A DNA stretch of 64,000 nucleotides from Cyanoderma ruficeps (Eukaryota > Chordata > Aves > Passeriformes > Timaliidae), in contig VZDJ01000346.1 in assembly GCA_008694505.1 (NCBI GenBank), forward strand, positions 15,479,719 to 15,543,718, given 5' to 3'. The notes beneath the pieces were generated by a model. That model was not told the DNA's origin and did no database searches. It was given only the letters and a program-made list of their open reading frames with translations. Below, piece by piece: positions 1 to 11,948 of this stretch. Numbering within the stretch: position 1 is the stretch's first letter; each line of letters starts with the position of its first letter. Both the position numbers and the translations under genes were made by a program.

Positions 1-3000
1 TAGTCAAGACAATGATTTCATGGAATAGATGGACTTGGGCAAAAAGAAGTACTTTCTTCTTTTCTTTAAAAAAAAATGTGTCTTTGATTTTTCCCCTTGA
101 TCCAAATGCTACCCTCCTCCTTTTCAAAATCCAGTCCTAAATTCCACCACCCCAAAGCAGTTTACAAATACATCTTACAGAAACTGAAAAAAATCACCAA
201 GGAAGAGAATATCTGCCAGCTCCTGTAATCGTGTATTTCATGAAGAAAATTCTACCAGCAGAAACTATATCCACATAAGACATTCAACCACAAGGATTAC
301 GTGCTCAGGGTAAAGCTGTCTTTGACCCCTGGCTTCTTCTGCAGCTACTGATTAGAATCCATCTGCATTGGAACATCAAAAGTTAATTAATCTTTTTTTT
401 TTTTCCTGGGTTACATCTTTGGCTAATCAGGAGGTGAAAGGCTCCAGATCCCTTACCAATCTTCTGAGCCATCCAGTCTGCTCTTGCAATTACTCTTAAT
501 CTTCTAATCCTAAAATATTTTCTAATGCTCTTGTTTATTCATTTGCTTTGTGCAATACAGCATCCAGAACATTTTAACCATCCCACATTTATGAACTTCT
601 TCATGTCATGCAGGCCAGAACAGATTCCTGGCTTTCATGCAAGTTTGTGTAACACCACCCAGTTCTCTAACCTCCTCTACGGAGAATTCACTCCCTCTCA
701 CTCACTCTCTTTCTGCATTTTAAATTAGGAGAATCTTCAGAGTATATTCTTAAAACTATTTACTGTGATTAATTTATAGGTACATAAATCTATGTTGCAC
801 AAGTGAGGCAAAAACTCAGGGCAAACTCCTGGCTTTCTGGGCTGTTCATACTTACCAAAACAAGAAAGCAAACTACTGGATCACTTTCATTCAAAGTAAG
901 TGCATTCTTCTTGAGATTTCTTCTGTTGCCATTGAACCCAACACAGTTTTTGTGTCATTAGAATTGTACAAGTATTTTTAAAACAAAGACTGTGACAGAA
1001 CAATAACAGAACTTAAATTAAGGTCAGGAGACCAGATGTGCAAAACCAACAAAACAAAGAAAGAGAAAATCAAGACTTTCATTTGCCAACTAGTGCTACT
1101 AGACTAGTATCTAAAGAAGCCCCATTCCTTCTATTCTCTGTAGATAAAATTACCAGACAGTTCCTTGGCTACTGTAAACTCACACAGCCTTACAGGCTTA
1201 GAGGCAAACTTGCACTGATTGATACTAGAAGAAAACCTAGCTGCTTTCTTTTTCCCGCAGAAACTTTATTTTTTTGAGCTCTCATCCTTGCTGTAGGCTA
1301 TCTTAGCAGTTTACAACTTTAAATATAAGCACTAACATTACTAGTCTCACCAACTGTTTTTATTAGCCTCTTCAAACACTACCACATATCCCTGCAATAA
1401 GGTAAAGAATATCAATATATAAACAACTTCATTTTGAAGCCTATGAGTATACATCACATCAGCTGTTCCCCAAACTGTCCATCTGAATATTCTAATATTA
1501 GTAGAGACTACTACTCACTGCAAGGCAGCTAAAATGGCTTATTTCTGCCACAATGTTCCCAGACACTTACTATGTAGCAACTAACATGCTGTAAATCACT
1601 GCCTATCATTCTGAAGAGTAAACTTGCAAATATCTCCACAGAAGTGATGTAAAGAACTTCTACTGCATATAATCATACAAATCATTGCTTATCAGCTATT
1701 GTCAATATAGAAGTTAAATACGTCTTCCATGTGCTTTTTCACATATTTATATGTGTGTATGCAGTTATATATGCACAAGAAGCAAATATATGTATACACT
1801 CTCACAAGCAAATGCATATGGGCTTCTTCATACGTGTGATTTACCACCACCAATTTCTCTATCTCCACTATTTTTTTTCATGTCAGTTGTTTAAAAGAGA
1901 TGACTGAAGTCTGTGCTTCTGAGGAGTGGCTCTCAAGTGTGCAAGGCAGCCTCCAAGCCTGGTCATGACCCAGAAATAGGATTCAAAATAAACAGGTGAG
2001 CCCACATGCAGGTGCAACACTCATGAGAGCTTGACAGTTTTCAGTTTATCAGGAAAGTGCCCAAAGAGTCTGCAACATGGCTGACATGAAATGGACCTTG
2101 TGCAACATCCACCTTCATGCAAGTTATATGCTGCAAAACCTAGCATGGCACAGTCCACGAGATCAGGATACATCATATGCAGCAACAGTTGTTCAATTCA
2201 TTTAGATCTAATTCCTGTATTATGGACAACTGAACCTGAGTCAGTGAGACAAACAATATAAAATTGGGATCTGTTTGTCTAAGCATGCAAGAAAAATGAA
2301 ACTCATTCATACACATGTTTCTGTCTGCTCACAACAACCAGTTATGTTGTCACCTTCTAGGAAGCCCACTAGATGACAAAGAACTTTAAGAAGGTTTGAT
2401 TTACTAATAATACAAAAGAAAATGCTGTACTTGTTTAGGCCTCCAATCTGTAATTCTCATTTCATCTGTAAGAGTCCCTTTGTCAAAATCACCAAAACAT
2501 AAAGGAAAACCTTTATCATGAGAAGTGCTCATGATTACAACTGTACCCCTGAAAACCCCTACATTTTTTTAAGTCTTACGTTCACAGCTTCATATTCAAT
2601 CTGTTAATATAAGCGTGAAGGATAAAAAGCAGAACTTACAAATAAAATGGTGAACCTACAAAACCAGAACCTACCAAAAAAATCACTGTTTCTCATTCAG
2701 CTGAATCCTAGTTAAGACTACGCTTTATACTAGTCACACATGTCTAACCTGAGAACAGAAAAGATTTGATACACTGAAATCCAGACCACTAAAAACCACT
2801 CATGACATAACACCATGTAGACACATGGAATTCACTAGTGATTTATAAAGGACACAAAAGGAAGAGCTTTACAGACTCTGTGTGGGCACTTCTACCACTT
2901 CCTAGGACACTGACCAGCCTGGTGGCTGAACATCCAAAAATGCTGTGAAAATCTTGGAGTTGTTAGCCTTATTCATTACATGTACTTATATATGTAACAA

Positions 3001-3010
3001 GTAGGTCAAG

Positions 3011-3560
3011 GACCTCCTCTATTCCACTCTCATGACCCCACCTGGGCCATCTGGGGATGGGTATCCAGGTCTGGGGTTCCCAGCATAAGGCAGCCATGGA
3101 CCTATTGGAGTGAGTCCAGAGGAGGCCATGATGATGATCAGAAGGCTGAAGTACCTTTCCTTATGAAGACAGGCTGTTCAGCCTGGAGAAGAAAAGGTTC
3201 TAGGGAGACTTTAGAGCAGCCTTCCAATATCTACAAGGGTACAAGAATGCTGAAGAGGAACTTTTTCTAAAGGTATGTAGTGACAAAACAAGGGGCGACA
3301 GCTTCAAACTGGAAGTGGACAGGTTTAAGTAAGATATTAGGACGAAATTCTTCACTAGGAGCACAGTGAGGCACTGCAACAGGTTCCCCAGAGAAATTGT
3401 GGATGCTCCACCCAGAGATGCCCCATCCCTAGCAGTGTTCAAGGCCAGACTGGATGGGGCTCTGAGCAACCTGGTCTACTGGAAGATGTTCCTGCCCACG
3501 GCAGGAGGGTTAGAACTAAATGAGCTTTAAGGCCCCTTCCAACCCAAATCATTCTGTGAT
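3011..3560 (+). mobile_element. CR1 LINE, avian type, 5'-truncated copy (3' end)
   Basis: The sequence follows the 3' part of avian CR1: ...TTCAGCCTGGAGAAGAAAAG..., AGGACGAAATTCTTCACTAG, then ...GGCCCCTTCCAACCC and a terminal ATTCTGTGAT (3551-3560). It is about 550 bp, 5'-truncated as most CR1 copies are, with many point changes and one copy of the terminal 8-mer-type repeat. No intact ORF is present. Minus-strand frames at 3200-3642 are antisense to this repeat. Confidence 0.95.
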
Positions 3561-4149
3561 CCACATATGAACAAAGCATTAGGCTGAGTGGTATAGGACA
3601 ACAATTACAATACTGGATGTCTAGAACCACAGAAGAAAACAATTGCTGATAACCTCTTATTACTCTGTGGGGTAATAGATAAAGCAGTAATTTATTCCTT
3701 TTCTTTCCCTCCTCCCCTCACCCCTAGGTATACTGAAATACAATCAACAAACTTAATGATGGCTTTTATCAGAAATTTGTCTTCTTATATGTCTGTCTAG
3801 ATCTAAAACCATGAAGCAATCAAAATCAGAGGACTAAATTTAAAAAATTTGGGGTTTTTTACATTCTGAATCTTTTTAATGGCTGAATAGAAGAGGAGAT
3901 CTGTGCCAATAAGCCCCAGAACCAGGGCCAGGCTGAGCAGGAAGCACCTCAAAGGTAGCATACACAATATGTAAGCAACCATAAGAACTGCTGAGCACTG
4001 CAATATGTTTTTATTCATGGCTGCATAAATACCTTTCCCCTTGGGACACGCCATCTGAAAGCCTTACCTGAACACAGACATTTCTGTCCTTTCTTTGAGG
4101 GACACTATTCTCTTTCAAAACACACCAGGAAATGGGGTCACGCTCCCTT

Positions 4150-4312
4150 TTATACAATAGCCTAATGGCTTGAACACTTGTTCAGGAAACAGGAAAAGTA
4201 GGTTCCTTTCCCTGCTCTGTCAGAGGGGATCCAAGCCTGCTTCTTCACCTTTGCCGGGCATGTCCTACGCCTTAGCTACAGGCTGCTGTGTGGAAGACAG
4301 CACCCTCCAACC
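4150..4312. repeat. Ancient palindromic amniote repeat
   Basis: The left half (AGCCTAATGGCTTGAACACT and TAGGTTCCTTTCCCTGCTCT) and the right half (GGATCCAAGCCTGCTTCTTC and CCTTAGCTACAGGCTGCTG) look like diverged inverted copies of one another around a centre near 4225. Similar symmetrical elements are widespread in turtle and crocodile DNA as I remember it. I cannot name the family. Confidence 0.4.
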
Positions 4313-7300
4313 TTCCTGTTGAAGATGTCCCACTTACTACTCATAAAAATATTGGGGGTTAGAAAAAAGACTGCCTGCTCTGTACTTGCCAGCAACTTGC
4401 CTGTCTCCAGACTTTAACATACACATTAAAGAGTCATTAGATCAAACAGAGAAGGAGACTTAACCATACAGCAGCAAAGGCAATAGCTTTCAGCATCATA
4501 GCTGTTAACTCAGTCACATGAATTTTACTTTAAGTGAAGTCTTTAGATCAGTATAAAGGCTACTGCTTTAGGCATGTCCACAGAGCCTTACACAGGCTCA
4601 AATATCCAGCAAGACAAAGTTGCCTATAGAGATTGATCAATTAACTAAATGTGAAGAAAAAGTAATGGGGGACACGTCAGCAAAAAATCTATTGAACTCA
4701 CTTCAAATATTATTTTGATAAAAGCTATAAAGCTGATTAACACATTCCCTGGGAATTCAGGGATGTGACAGTGAATGTTTTCTTACATCTATACTGGCAA
4801 GAAAGTTAATCTCCCAGAACTTGCTCAGTGATTTTACCCCATCCTATGGAATTTATTATAACTCAATGAAGTAAAAACCTTTGAAGAGAAAAATAGGAAC
4901 AAAGAGTACAGGAGATTTTTAACAGAAAATAACATTTTCAAAAAAGACAAGGGCATCTTGTAGGATTAAATATTTGTATCAAGTAAAAATCTGCGCAATA
5001 GGAATGCCAGAAAGGTTGGATTATTTACACAATTCTCAAACAAATCCTCTTTAGGTACTACAAAATACACTGCCATTATCTGAATACCTGTACATGAAGC
5101 CAAATGTATATTCCCCAGTTTTGCTGATTACACCCTTTAAAAGCTGCATTTAGGGTTGGGAGGGTGTTTTTTTAGCTGCGGGTGAGGTTTAACTTCCCTT
5201 CTGTGATAGAAGTCCAAAAATGCATTTGATTTCTTTTTCCAAGCCCTCAGCAAATGGATCACATCCCTAGATCACTACAGATAGGATAGGAGATACTGTA
5301 TTTTCCTGCACTCAGACATTTTCCCATTGCTTTTTGTTTGCCTTTGTTATGAATGCAAACTAGGGGGCTCCACAGCATCCCTCACTACTACAAATCTTTG
5401 TATACCATCATCTCAACTGACTACTGTGAGTCAGATCAAAGTCAGTCATCTTCATTCTCTGGCTTCTGTGCCCAGTTCTGTGGCCTGAGACCATAAATCT
5501 ATTGATAACTTCCAGCCTAGCTACAACAGAACAGTTTGCTAAGTGCAAGGGGATCAATAAATCAGATCCTAAGCCCAGTTCATTACTATTTCAAGTTAAT
5601 TACAAAGGGATTCTTTTCATTCAGCCCAGTACCTATACAAAAAAATAGTGTTAATATGAACCAATTATTCAGGTTCAGTTCCCTCTCATGTTATACAGGA
5701 GTTTGACTGAACCAATTTTAACTGGAGCACCAATCAATACAATCTCTTGTTGTGGCAGGAGATACCAGCCATTCAGATGCATGAGAAAAAACTCTCCAAA
5801 ATGGATACAGGACTAATATAAACCTGTGGGTGCAAAGGGGATTTTCAAATGTTCTTCTACTTTGTTTATGACTCTCACAAAGCTGCTATGAATCAGGAGT
5901 GGGGAGGAGAAAGCATAAAAATATTAATTAGTTACTTATCTTCTGACATGCTCTGGATCAACATCTGCTGCAGGTGCAATTGATGAAGTATGGCACAAAG
6001 GCTTATTTAATCTTCTATTCCCAAATTGACCAGGGAAAACTAGCACCCTTAAAAATTGAGTTTCTAGAGCCAGGTTTTTTTCTTTTTTTTTCTTTCAAAT
6101 ACACAGCCAACATTGCATAGGCTGCGTGTTCTATTTTGGAAAATGTTTTTTTGTCTGAGAAAAGACTGATCTTAAGTAGATTATCTATGGGCTGTTTCCT
6201 ACCACTTTTTGTCTCCCCTGCAGTATCTTACTGCCAGAGTTCAGTAGACAAGTATAGTCTAGGTTCAGCTGTTTTATTTCTCATTCTATCAGTTCAAACT
6301 GAGATAGCTCACACATCTGTTTTATTTCTGAGAGCACTGCAAAGGAAAAGCGTCCAGCTCATTCTAATCAAGCATAAACTTTCCTATAAATAACTAAGGA
6401 CCTAACGAAACAATTGTTTGGAGGAAATGAAAGTGTGTTTAGAAACTCAAATTCCTCTATACTGTATGCCTGAGCTGTTCCAGTTTGAATGTCTTCCTGA
6501 CAGCACGGATCAGTTGCTCTAAGATGCAGTCCCTGGAGTCAGCAAACTGAAACTATAGCAGGAAATCCAGGTATTAAGATCATACTATGTGCTAATTATA
6601 AATCATCATTTCACAATCTGACATTATTCACTTCTAACCTCTTTTAACTACATCACGTATTTGCTTTCTAATCAGAGTTTGACAGGAGAGAGTGTCTGAC
6701 ATGAGACAGTGATCTTTTAGTAAGACAGCAGCTCAAAGACTGCAGCTTTTAAGCATAGTAACAACCTTAGTTTGATTTGCTGTTCCACAAAGAAATTGTA
6801 GAGTTTCTTTAAATAAAAGAGAAGTTTAAAGAATTTGAAAAAGTTCAAGTTCCTGACTTGTTTTCTGGTATTAGTTTCTTCCTTGAAGTTAGATGTTAGC
6901 CATCTTAACCTGTCTTGCAAAATTTCTTTCCTATAGCTATGGTTTCTGCAAGATTATTAAAAATAAATATTTTCAGCCTTCTACCTTTTTATTTTAACAT
7001 ACCCTGGGAATTTTATCTGGTGATTGCCACAATGTTTCCATGTATGCATTCACTTGAAAATGGATGGACATTTGAGCATGTATTGTATGCAAACATCGTT
7101 ACTTTGGTTTGATTTTTCTTAAAATCTGAATTTTTGTATCATGCAGAATACTGAATTATCCTACTGTATCTCTCAGCTCAATCCAAAGATTTTTTTTAAA
7201 GCACCATCAATTATTTTTTAACTAATTAAATATTAGATCATAAGAAACTAACAGAGAGTCCATGAAAAACTTTTGAGTTCACTCTTTCATGGTAAAAATA

Positions 7301-7959
7301 AGATTTTTTTTTTTCCCCAGCAGTATCTGTAGTTTTTTTTCCTAGTTCAACTAGATGAGAATGACTGAGACAATAATCCTCTTCTTACAGGCTTACTAAC
7401 ATGAAGGACAGCATGGATTACTGTTACTTTTTGAAATGTTTTAAATATCCATTGTGTATCCTGTTTTTCTGGCACTAGACAACTTCAGAACTGCCAAGAC
7501 TTGCCATTTTTTTTATCTTAACAAGGAATCAATAAGCCAAATCTTGACTCCCAGCAGCTGATAATTTAGGATTACATTTTTAATTTCCAGCTGCTGTCTT
7601 TTGTCTATCTGGTTGTTATTTTTCATTATTATTTGCTCTTTTCTTTCCATGACAGTAAATCCTTCAGATATGATTACCAATTCAGCCATTTGCCTGTTTG
7701 CTGAATAAGATCTCTTGCTATTGATTACCATAACAACTAAATCCTACACAGAAATGTCATTGGTCAAAAAGCCAAATACTCCTCTATTGTACAAAATGCT
7801 CAGCAGACCTGCAGCAAGCCTGGCTAAAATAGACCAAAATGGCTCTAGGTGCTTAAGCAGGTTCTATGAGACACAGTAATCATGTGGGAAGGAAAGGCTT
7901 TGCAAGATCTGGCTCTGCAGCTGAGAAGGCAGTGAGCAGAAGCGGGAGGTTGGGAGCAT

Positions 7960-7965
7960 ACAAAC
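7960..7965 (-). other. TRPS1: Splice donor after TRPS1 exon 3
   Basis: CAG followed by GTTTGT on the minus strand, placed exactly where the match to TRPS1 (GTYDVQ) ends. The next family residue is Val, which would come from the next exon in phase 0. The donor has T at +3, so it is weaker than GTAAGT. Reading through it adds 33 residues before a stop at 7864. Confidence 0.88.
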
Positions 7966-8894
7966 CTGCACATCGTAAGTCCCATTTAATAAGACAGGCC
8001 TCTGGGAACTGATGTCCTGCAGTACCCCTGAAAGCACAGTGCGGTTGACTTTCTGGAAGTCTTTGGAGTGGCTGAATTGCACCATGTTGTGGAGAGCCAA
8101 AATTTTAGTGTCGAGCTCAGCATCCTGCCTGGTGCGGTTGTGCAGTCCTAGGTGGTACTTGCGGAAGTGTTTGATGAGATCTGTGGGGTCGTTCCCGTAG
8201 TAACCATACCCACAGATGTTGCATTTGAAGTCCTGAAGCTCTGGAGACAGAGGCGCTGTATCTGGGTTATCATTTACCAGCAAATCTGCTTTTGATTTGT
8301 TCAGCCTTAAACCCCCATCTGAAGGCACTTGTGGGTTTTTTGAGGCCATGGGGACTGGGCTTGAGCCTTGGCCATCAGTTTGACCACTTTGCACTTGCAC
8401 TGTTTCATCTGAAGCTTTTGGCGACATCTGATGCTCCTCATTTGCCTCCGCCGCATCTCCTGACAGGGTACAGACCACATCTTGGGTGTCATCTGCATCT
8501 GATTTCTGAGGAGACTTCAAGGGCTCACAGATTCCCCCAACAGCTGGAGATGAGAAAGCCAGCATATTTCTGTCTGTCACCTCATCATGAGGGAAGGATG
8601 GAACATTTCCTCCCTTATTGTGGCTTTCATAATTGAAGCCAGCCTTTTCACTCAGCACTGAGCTTTTCAAGTCCTTTTTAACACTGGAAGATGGCTCTTG
8701 GACATGCATGCAAAGTTCCTCCTTGTTACTTAACTCTGCCGCATCACCCTGGTCAGTGTTTTCTTGCATCTGCTCTGCAGAAAATTCTTTTTTCCTTCCA
8801 GACTCTTCACTTTCAGTACCTGTAGACTCAAGGGTCTGTACCTCACCTTCACTAGCAACGTTTCTTAGAGGGGGATTCTTTTTCCGGACCATAT
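7966..8894 (-). CDS. TRPS1: TRPS1 exon 3: large 5' coding exon with first zinc finger
   Basis: This exon encodes the N-terminal part of TRPS1, a nuclear zinc-finger repressor that binds GATA sites and acts in skeletal, hair-follicle and kidney development. The conceptual protein starts [17 protein letters not shown], as in the mammalian protein as I remember it, and stays co-linear for 309 residues. Visible parts are an acidic, Ser/Glu-rich region (about 10-215), then a C2H2 finger with C224, C227, H242 and H247, then a conserved block (about 248-285). The exon starts at 8894 after a TAG acceptor. Its first two bases (AT) complete an Asn codon begun in exon 2, and an ATG follows at 8892-8890. 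It ends at 7966 (CAG) before a GTTTGT donor, in phase 0. A frame opening at a GTG at 8901 and closing at 7864 includes intron bases at both ends and is not the true boundary. Later exons lie outside the window. Confidence 0.96.
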
Positions 8895-8909
8895 CTACCA
8901 CAGAGAAAG

Positions 8910-8940
<31 letters not shown>

Positions 8941-8985
8941 AGAGAGAGAAAAAGAAGGAAAAGAAAAGAAAAAAAAAACCTATAG
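8895..8985 (-). other. TRPS1: Splice acceptor of TRPS1 exon 3 with unusually long pyrimidine tract
   Basis: The minus strand ends the intron with a CTTTCTCTGTGGTAG-type acceptor (AG at 8896-8895). Upstream of it, from about 8903 to 8979, the strand is almost purely pyrimidine: a run of about 28 T, then CTCTCTC repeats, then T/C-rich sequence. Functionally this is the polypyrimidine tract for U2AF. As DNA it is a long homopurine-homopyrimidine stretch, likely to vary in length and be hard to sequence. Confidence 0.9.
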
Positions 8986-9742
8986 AATTATTCAAGATAT
9001 GTAACAGATTACAAACCTGACACTTTTAAAAGCATTCTGAACTACATGAATACATTGAGTACATCAGCTTTTCAGAAAATTTTTGTTGAATAGGTTTTTA
9101 AACTATGCAGAATATTTTTTAAAAATTAGCACACTGAGACTAAACTTAACTAAAAACAGAACTGTAAAAAACCTACAAAAACTCTTCCACGAGAGTCAGT
9201 GAATTGCAGGTTTTATTATCTTTTGGGATGATAATGGTCTGGCAGGAAGAATTTTAAATGAAAGCTCCTTTTAAAATAATTTTAGAAAACTGAGGGGAAA
9301 AATAAACTTTTGAAGTCTAATGTTCATACACAGCACAACAACATATAACGTAGCTTTGCAAAAATACACCTAAAAGACATAATCTTAAGAAGAACTTAAA
9401 CAAGTTATTAAGAAGAAAACAGATTTAGGAGAGCAAATACTTGAGCCTTCAGAGAAAGTATTTTCCTATGCAGGTATCAATTTCTTTATAGCAAAAGTTC
9501 CCCCTCCTACCATCCATAAACTTCAAACAGGATTATACGGATATTCTATAGTCTGGCCCCACAGTCCATTATTCATGCAATTAGTTCTATTTGCCAAACA
9601 AAGAGAAACTAACTTTATTAGGAAACCCGCTGTCAATAAAACTTTACAGGCCTGGATTCAGACATTTGACATCACTGTGTGGCTGAGCCAGGATCTGCCC
9701 TGAAAACACCTGGAATCCACATGGATCTAATCGGCCAAACCT

Positions 9743-9787
9743 TTCTCTATTCAGCCCTGCTGAATTCTCTATTTAGCCCTGCTAAAT
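9743..9787. repeat. Tandem 22-bp duplication, each unit a small stem-loop
   Basis: Units at 9743-9764 and 9765-9786 differ at two positions only. Each contains a 7-bp inverted repeat around CCT: ATTCAGC/GCTGAAT (9749-9765) and ATTTAGC/GCTAAAT (9771-9787). The two differences are the two partners of one base pair. It lies in the TRPS1 intron between exons 2 and 3. Confidence 0.9.
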
Positions 9788-11905
9788 CTGCAAGTACACT
9801 TCCAGGATCCATCTAAGAAAGCTGAGACAGGACAGCAGTAAGGATCAGAGAGAAAGGAGGAGTCTGCCACCAATGAGTTAGCTGCTTTCTGAGCAGGGGA
9901 GATTATAGAAGGACAAGTAACCACACTATGCAGGTACTCAGTCAAATTTCTCAACCTCTCCACCTTCCCTGCCCTATTTAAGAGAAAATATATATATGAA
10001 ACTCCCCTGCTTTCTTCACTGTGTAGTTCTGGATTTGATATTCATCACCAGCTGGTTTGATCCATTTGAGTTCACATGCTAGCTGTGGGTAGAAGACAGA
10101 TGTGCCCCAACTTTTCTATGCTCTTAATCTTTGCCAACGCTGTATACAAGGATGGATGTTTCTCTTTGCCAAATTGTGTGTGGTCTGGTGGCAGCAGCCT
10201 GCAGTACCACACATGAGATGTGAGCTACAGAGTCAAGTCTGAGCCCCCATTCCCTGGCCAGCACCGGCTGGGCCCTGCAGAGGCACTGGAGGTATATACT
10301 GCTGTGCCAAGGGAGGACCACCTGGCGACTGGGAGCAGCACTGATGTGCTCCAAATGGTGCTGTATCCAGACCTTTATAAGAAGGACAACCTTCTCAAAA
10401 CAGTACTTCGAGAAGCAAGGCTGAGGACAGAGGTTAAAAACAAAAGAACAGGCATCTGTACATCCTCTTATTTACATCTGCTCCACATGATCGGGCACTA
10501 TATGCTCTGTTGATAAAAACAGACAACTTCTTAAGGGAAATGTTCAACTTGTGTCTTGGGCTGGCTCTGTTGTCTTTGTGGTTGAGCTGATCCACAGGCA
10601 GCATGGGCTACAGCAAGGCGGCTTTCACACAGAATGCCACCTCATGTTACAGAAACTTTGACACTCCGTGTGGTCCTAATAGCTTTCTTAAATGCCTACT
10701 GTGATTCCTTACTGTAGAAAATACATAAGCTTAGGAACCAAATATCTTCTCTTTAATATCAACTGTACCTACTAGGGGATGTATGAGCTAAATTGGACTT
10801 TTTTTTTTTCCCCAATAGCTTCTGAACAATGAAGTCACTCAGAACTCAAGAGAAAAGAACTATTTTATGCAGTAACAGAACTATTACAATATAGACTCAG
10901 CCTACTAAAACAACATGCACACATATACAATTCAAGGTATAAAGATAGTCATCAGCCTTTCAGTATTGCTGCTTCTCTGTGAGAATCCATGAATGCTCTT
11001 GGTTAACAGACATTAAAAATATCTGTGAGCATCTCTGGTAGGTGTTCAGCTAAGTATGTATTTTTCTCCTGGTTACACGTCCCAAACCATTTCTAAAATA
11101 ACTTCCATTTAAATGCAATTCATGGCAGACAACAGAGAAAAGTCCTGACTGCACAGAGAAGAAAAATCAGAAATTGAGAAAGTAAACATCACGACTGTTA
11201 CCTCAGTTAAAATTAAACAAGACTAAATGCAACGTTCTAAAATGTTTTTGTTACAGATATTTCTGGCAGATAAGGAAAGCTTAGAGATTTGCTATCTTCA
11301 TGACAACTGACAGAAGAGAGTCACAGAAAAGAACAGAAAAAAAGTCCCTTTAAAGAAAAGAAAAGAAAAATCTGGAATGTATACAGGCTAACTGGACAGT
11401 ACATCTAGTTCTACTTTTCCCAATACATTTGTAAATCTGGGTTGTTAATGGAGGGGAAAAAAGAAAACTGTATCTGCCTAATGGAGCCTTTTCATGCAAT
11501 ATTCTATACTTGGAGAAAGAAAGGAAAGAAGAAAGACGATAACACTGACTTCCTTAAGTTGAATTTTAAAGTATTTTCCCTTCTTTTTTTCTTTTAGCTT
11601 TTGAAAAATCATCTGTCATTTATTTGTTTGATATCCACTCAAGGGGATGGTAAGAAAAGACACAGGGATTTTTTTGTTGCTGAAATTCCACTGCTATCAT
11701 TTTTCAGAGACATATTATGTAAATAAAACTGCATTTGCAATACTCCTAAATTGAAGAAACCATCCCCTAGCAAGTCATAAGTTAGATACAGAAAGTATAT
11801 AGCCACTCTGAAATTATTATCTCTAAGACAAATAACAGATTGCACAATGTTTTATTGTGTGCCAAGAACGTTTTCGGTTAACAATTTCACTTGAAAAAAT
11901 AGATC

Positions 11906-11911
11906 ACATAC
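11906..11911 (-). other. TRPS1: Splice donor after TRPS1 exon 2
   Basis: GTATGT follows the partial codon A on the minus strand. The donor splits the Asn codon in phase 1 and agrees with the AT that begins exon 3, so it is confirmed by protein continuity. Confidence 0.92.
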
Positions 11912-11948
11912 TTGTAAAATCATACCCAGCATTGACTTCATAAGGCAT
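11912..11948 (-). CDS. TRPS1: TRPS1 exon 2, coding part (upstream start codon, 12 codons)
   Basis: The minus strand reads MPYEVNAGYDFT plus one base, matching the N-terminal extension of the longer mammalian TRPS1 form (MPYEVNAGYDFTN before MVRKKN). The frame is cut by a GTATGT donor starting at 11911. The leftover A joins the AT at the start of exon 3 to make the Asn codon, so the splice phase and residue both fit. This start gives 13 residues more than the exon 3 ATG. Its context is weak (C at -3, C at +4), whereas the downstream ATG has A at -3 and G at +4, so both starts may be used. The segment is too short to find by ORF length; it was located by protein match and splice logic. Confidence 0.93.

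Larger units (their letters stand above)
1..7965 (-). other. TRPS1: TRPS1 intron downstream of exon 3 (partial)
   Basis: This is AT-rich non-coding DNA between the exon 3 donor and the window edge, read on the minus strand. It contains an avian CR1 copy (3011-3560) and a palindromic older repeat (about 4150-4310). I found no further TRPS1 exon: no segment encodes the later zinc fingers or the GATA finger. A hydrophobic minus-strand frame at 3803-4054 and others of 60-90 codons match nothing I know and look like chance frames. Confidence 0.85.
8895..11911 (-). other. TRPS1: TRPS1 intron between exons 2 and 3 (3,017 bp)
   Basis: The intron is bounded by a GTATGT donor and a TAG acceptor. It is mostly AT-rich and unique. 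Notable contents are the long pyrimidine tract by the acceptor and a tandem pair of 22-bp units at 9743-9786 that each form a small stem-loop. No coding exon is recognisable between the two boundaries. Confidence 0.88.

Noticed and set aside
3200..3642. Minus-strand frames of 67-89 codons
   Set aside because: They are antisense to, or overlap the end of, a CR1 3' end copy and do not correspond to a protein.
3803..4054. Hydrophobic 83-codon minus-strand frame resembling a membrane protein
   Set aside because: No family match, no splice or promoter context, and hydrophobic stretches are common in T-rich DNA read by chance.
8893..8901. In-frame extension of TRPS1 exon 3 upstream to a GTG at 8901
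   Set aside because: These bases are the end of the intron: the acceptor AG is at 8896-8895 and exon 2 supplies the preceding codon. The true local start is ATG at 8892-8890.
8012..9004. Plus-strand frames of 62-123 codons opposite TRPS1 exon 3
   Set aside because: They are shadows of the real exon; the last includes a low-complexity Lys/Glu run made by the A-rich tract.
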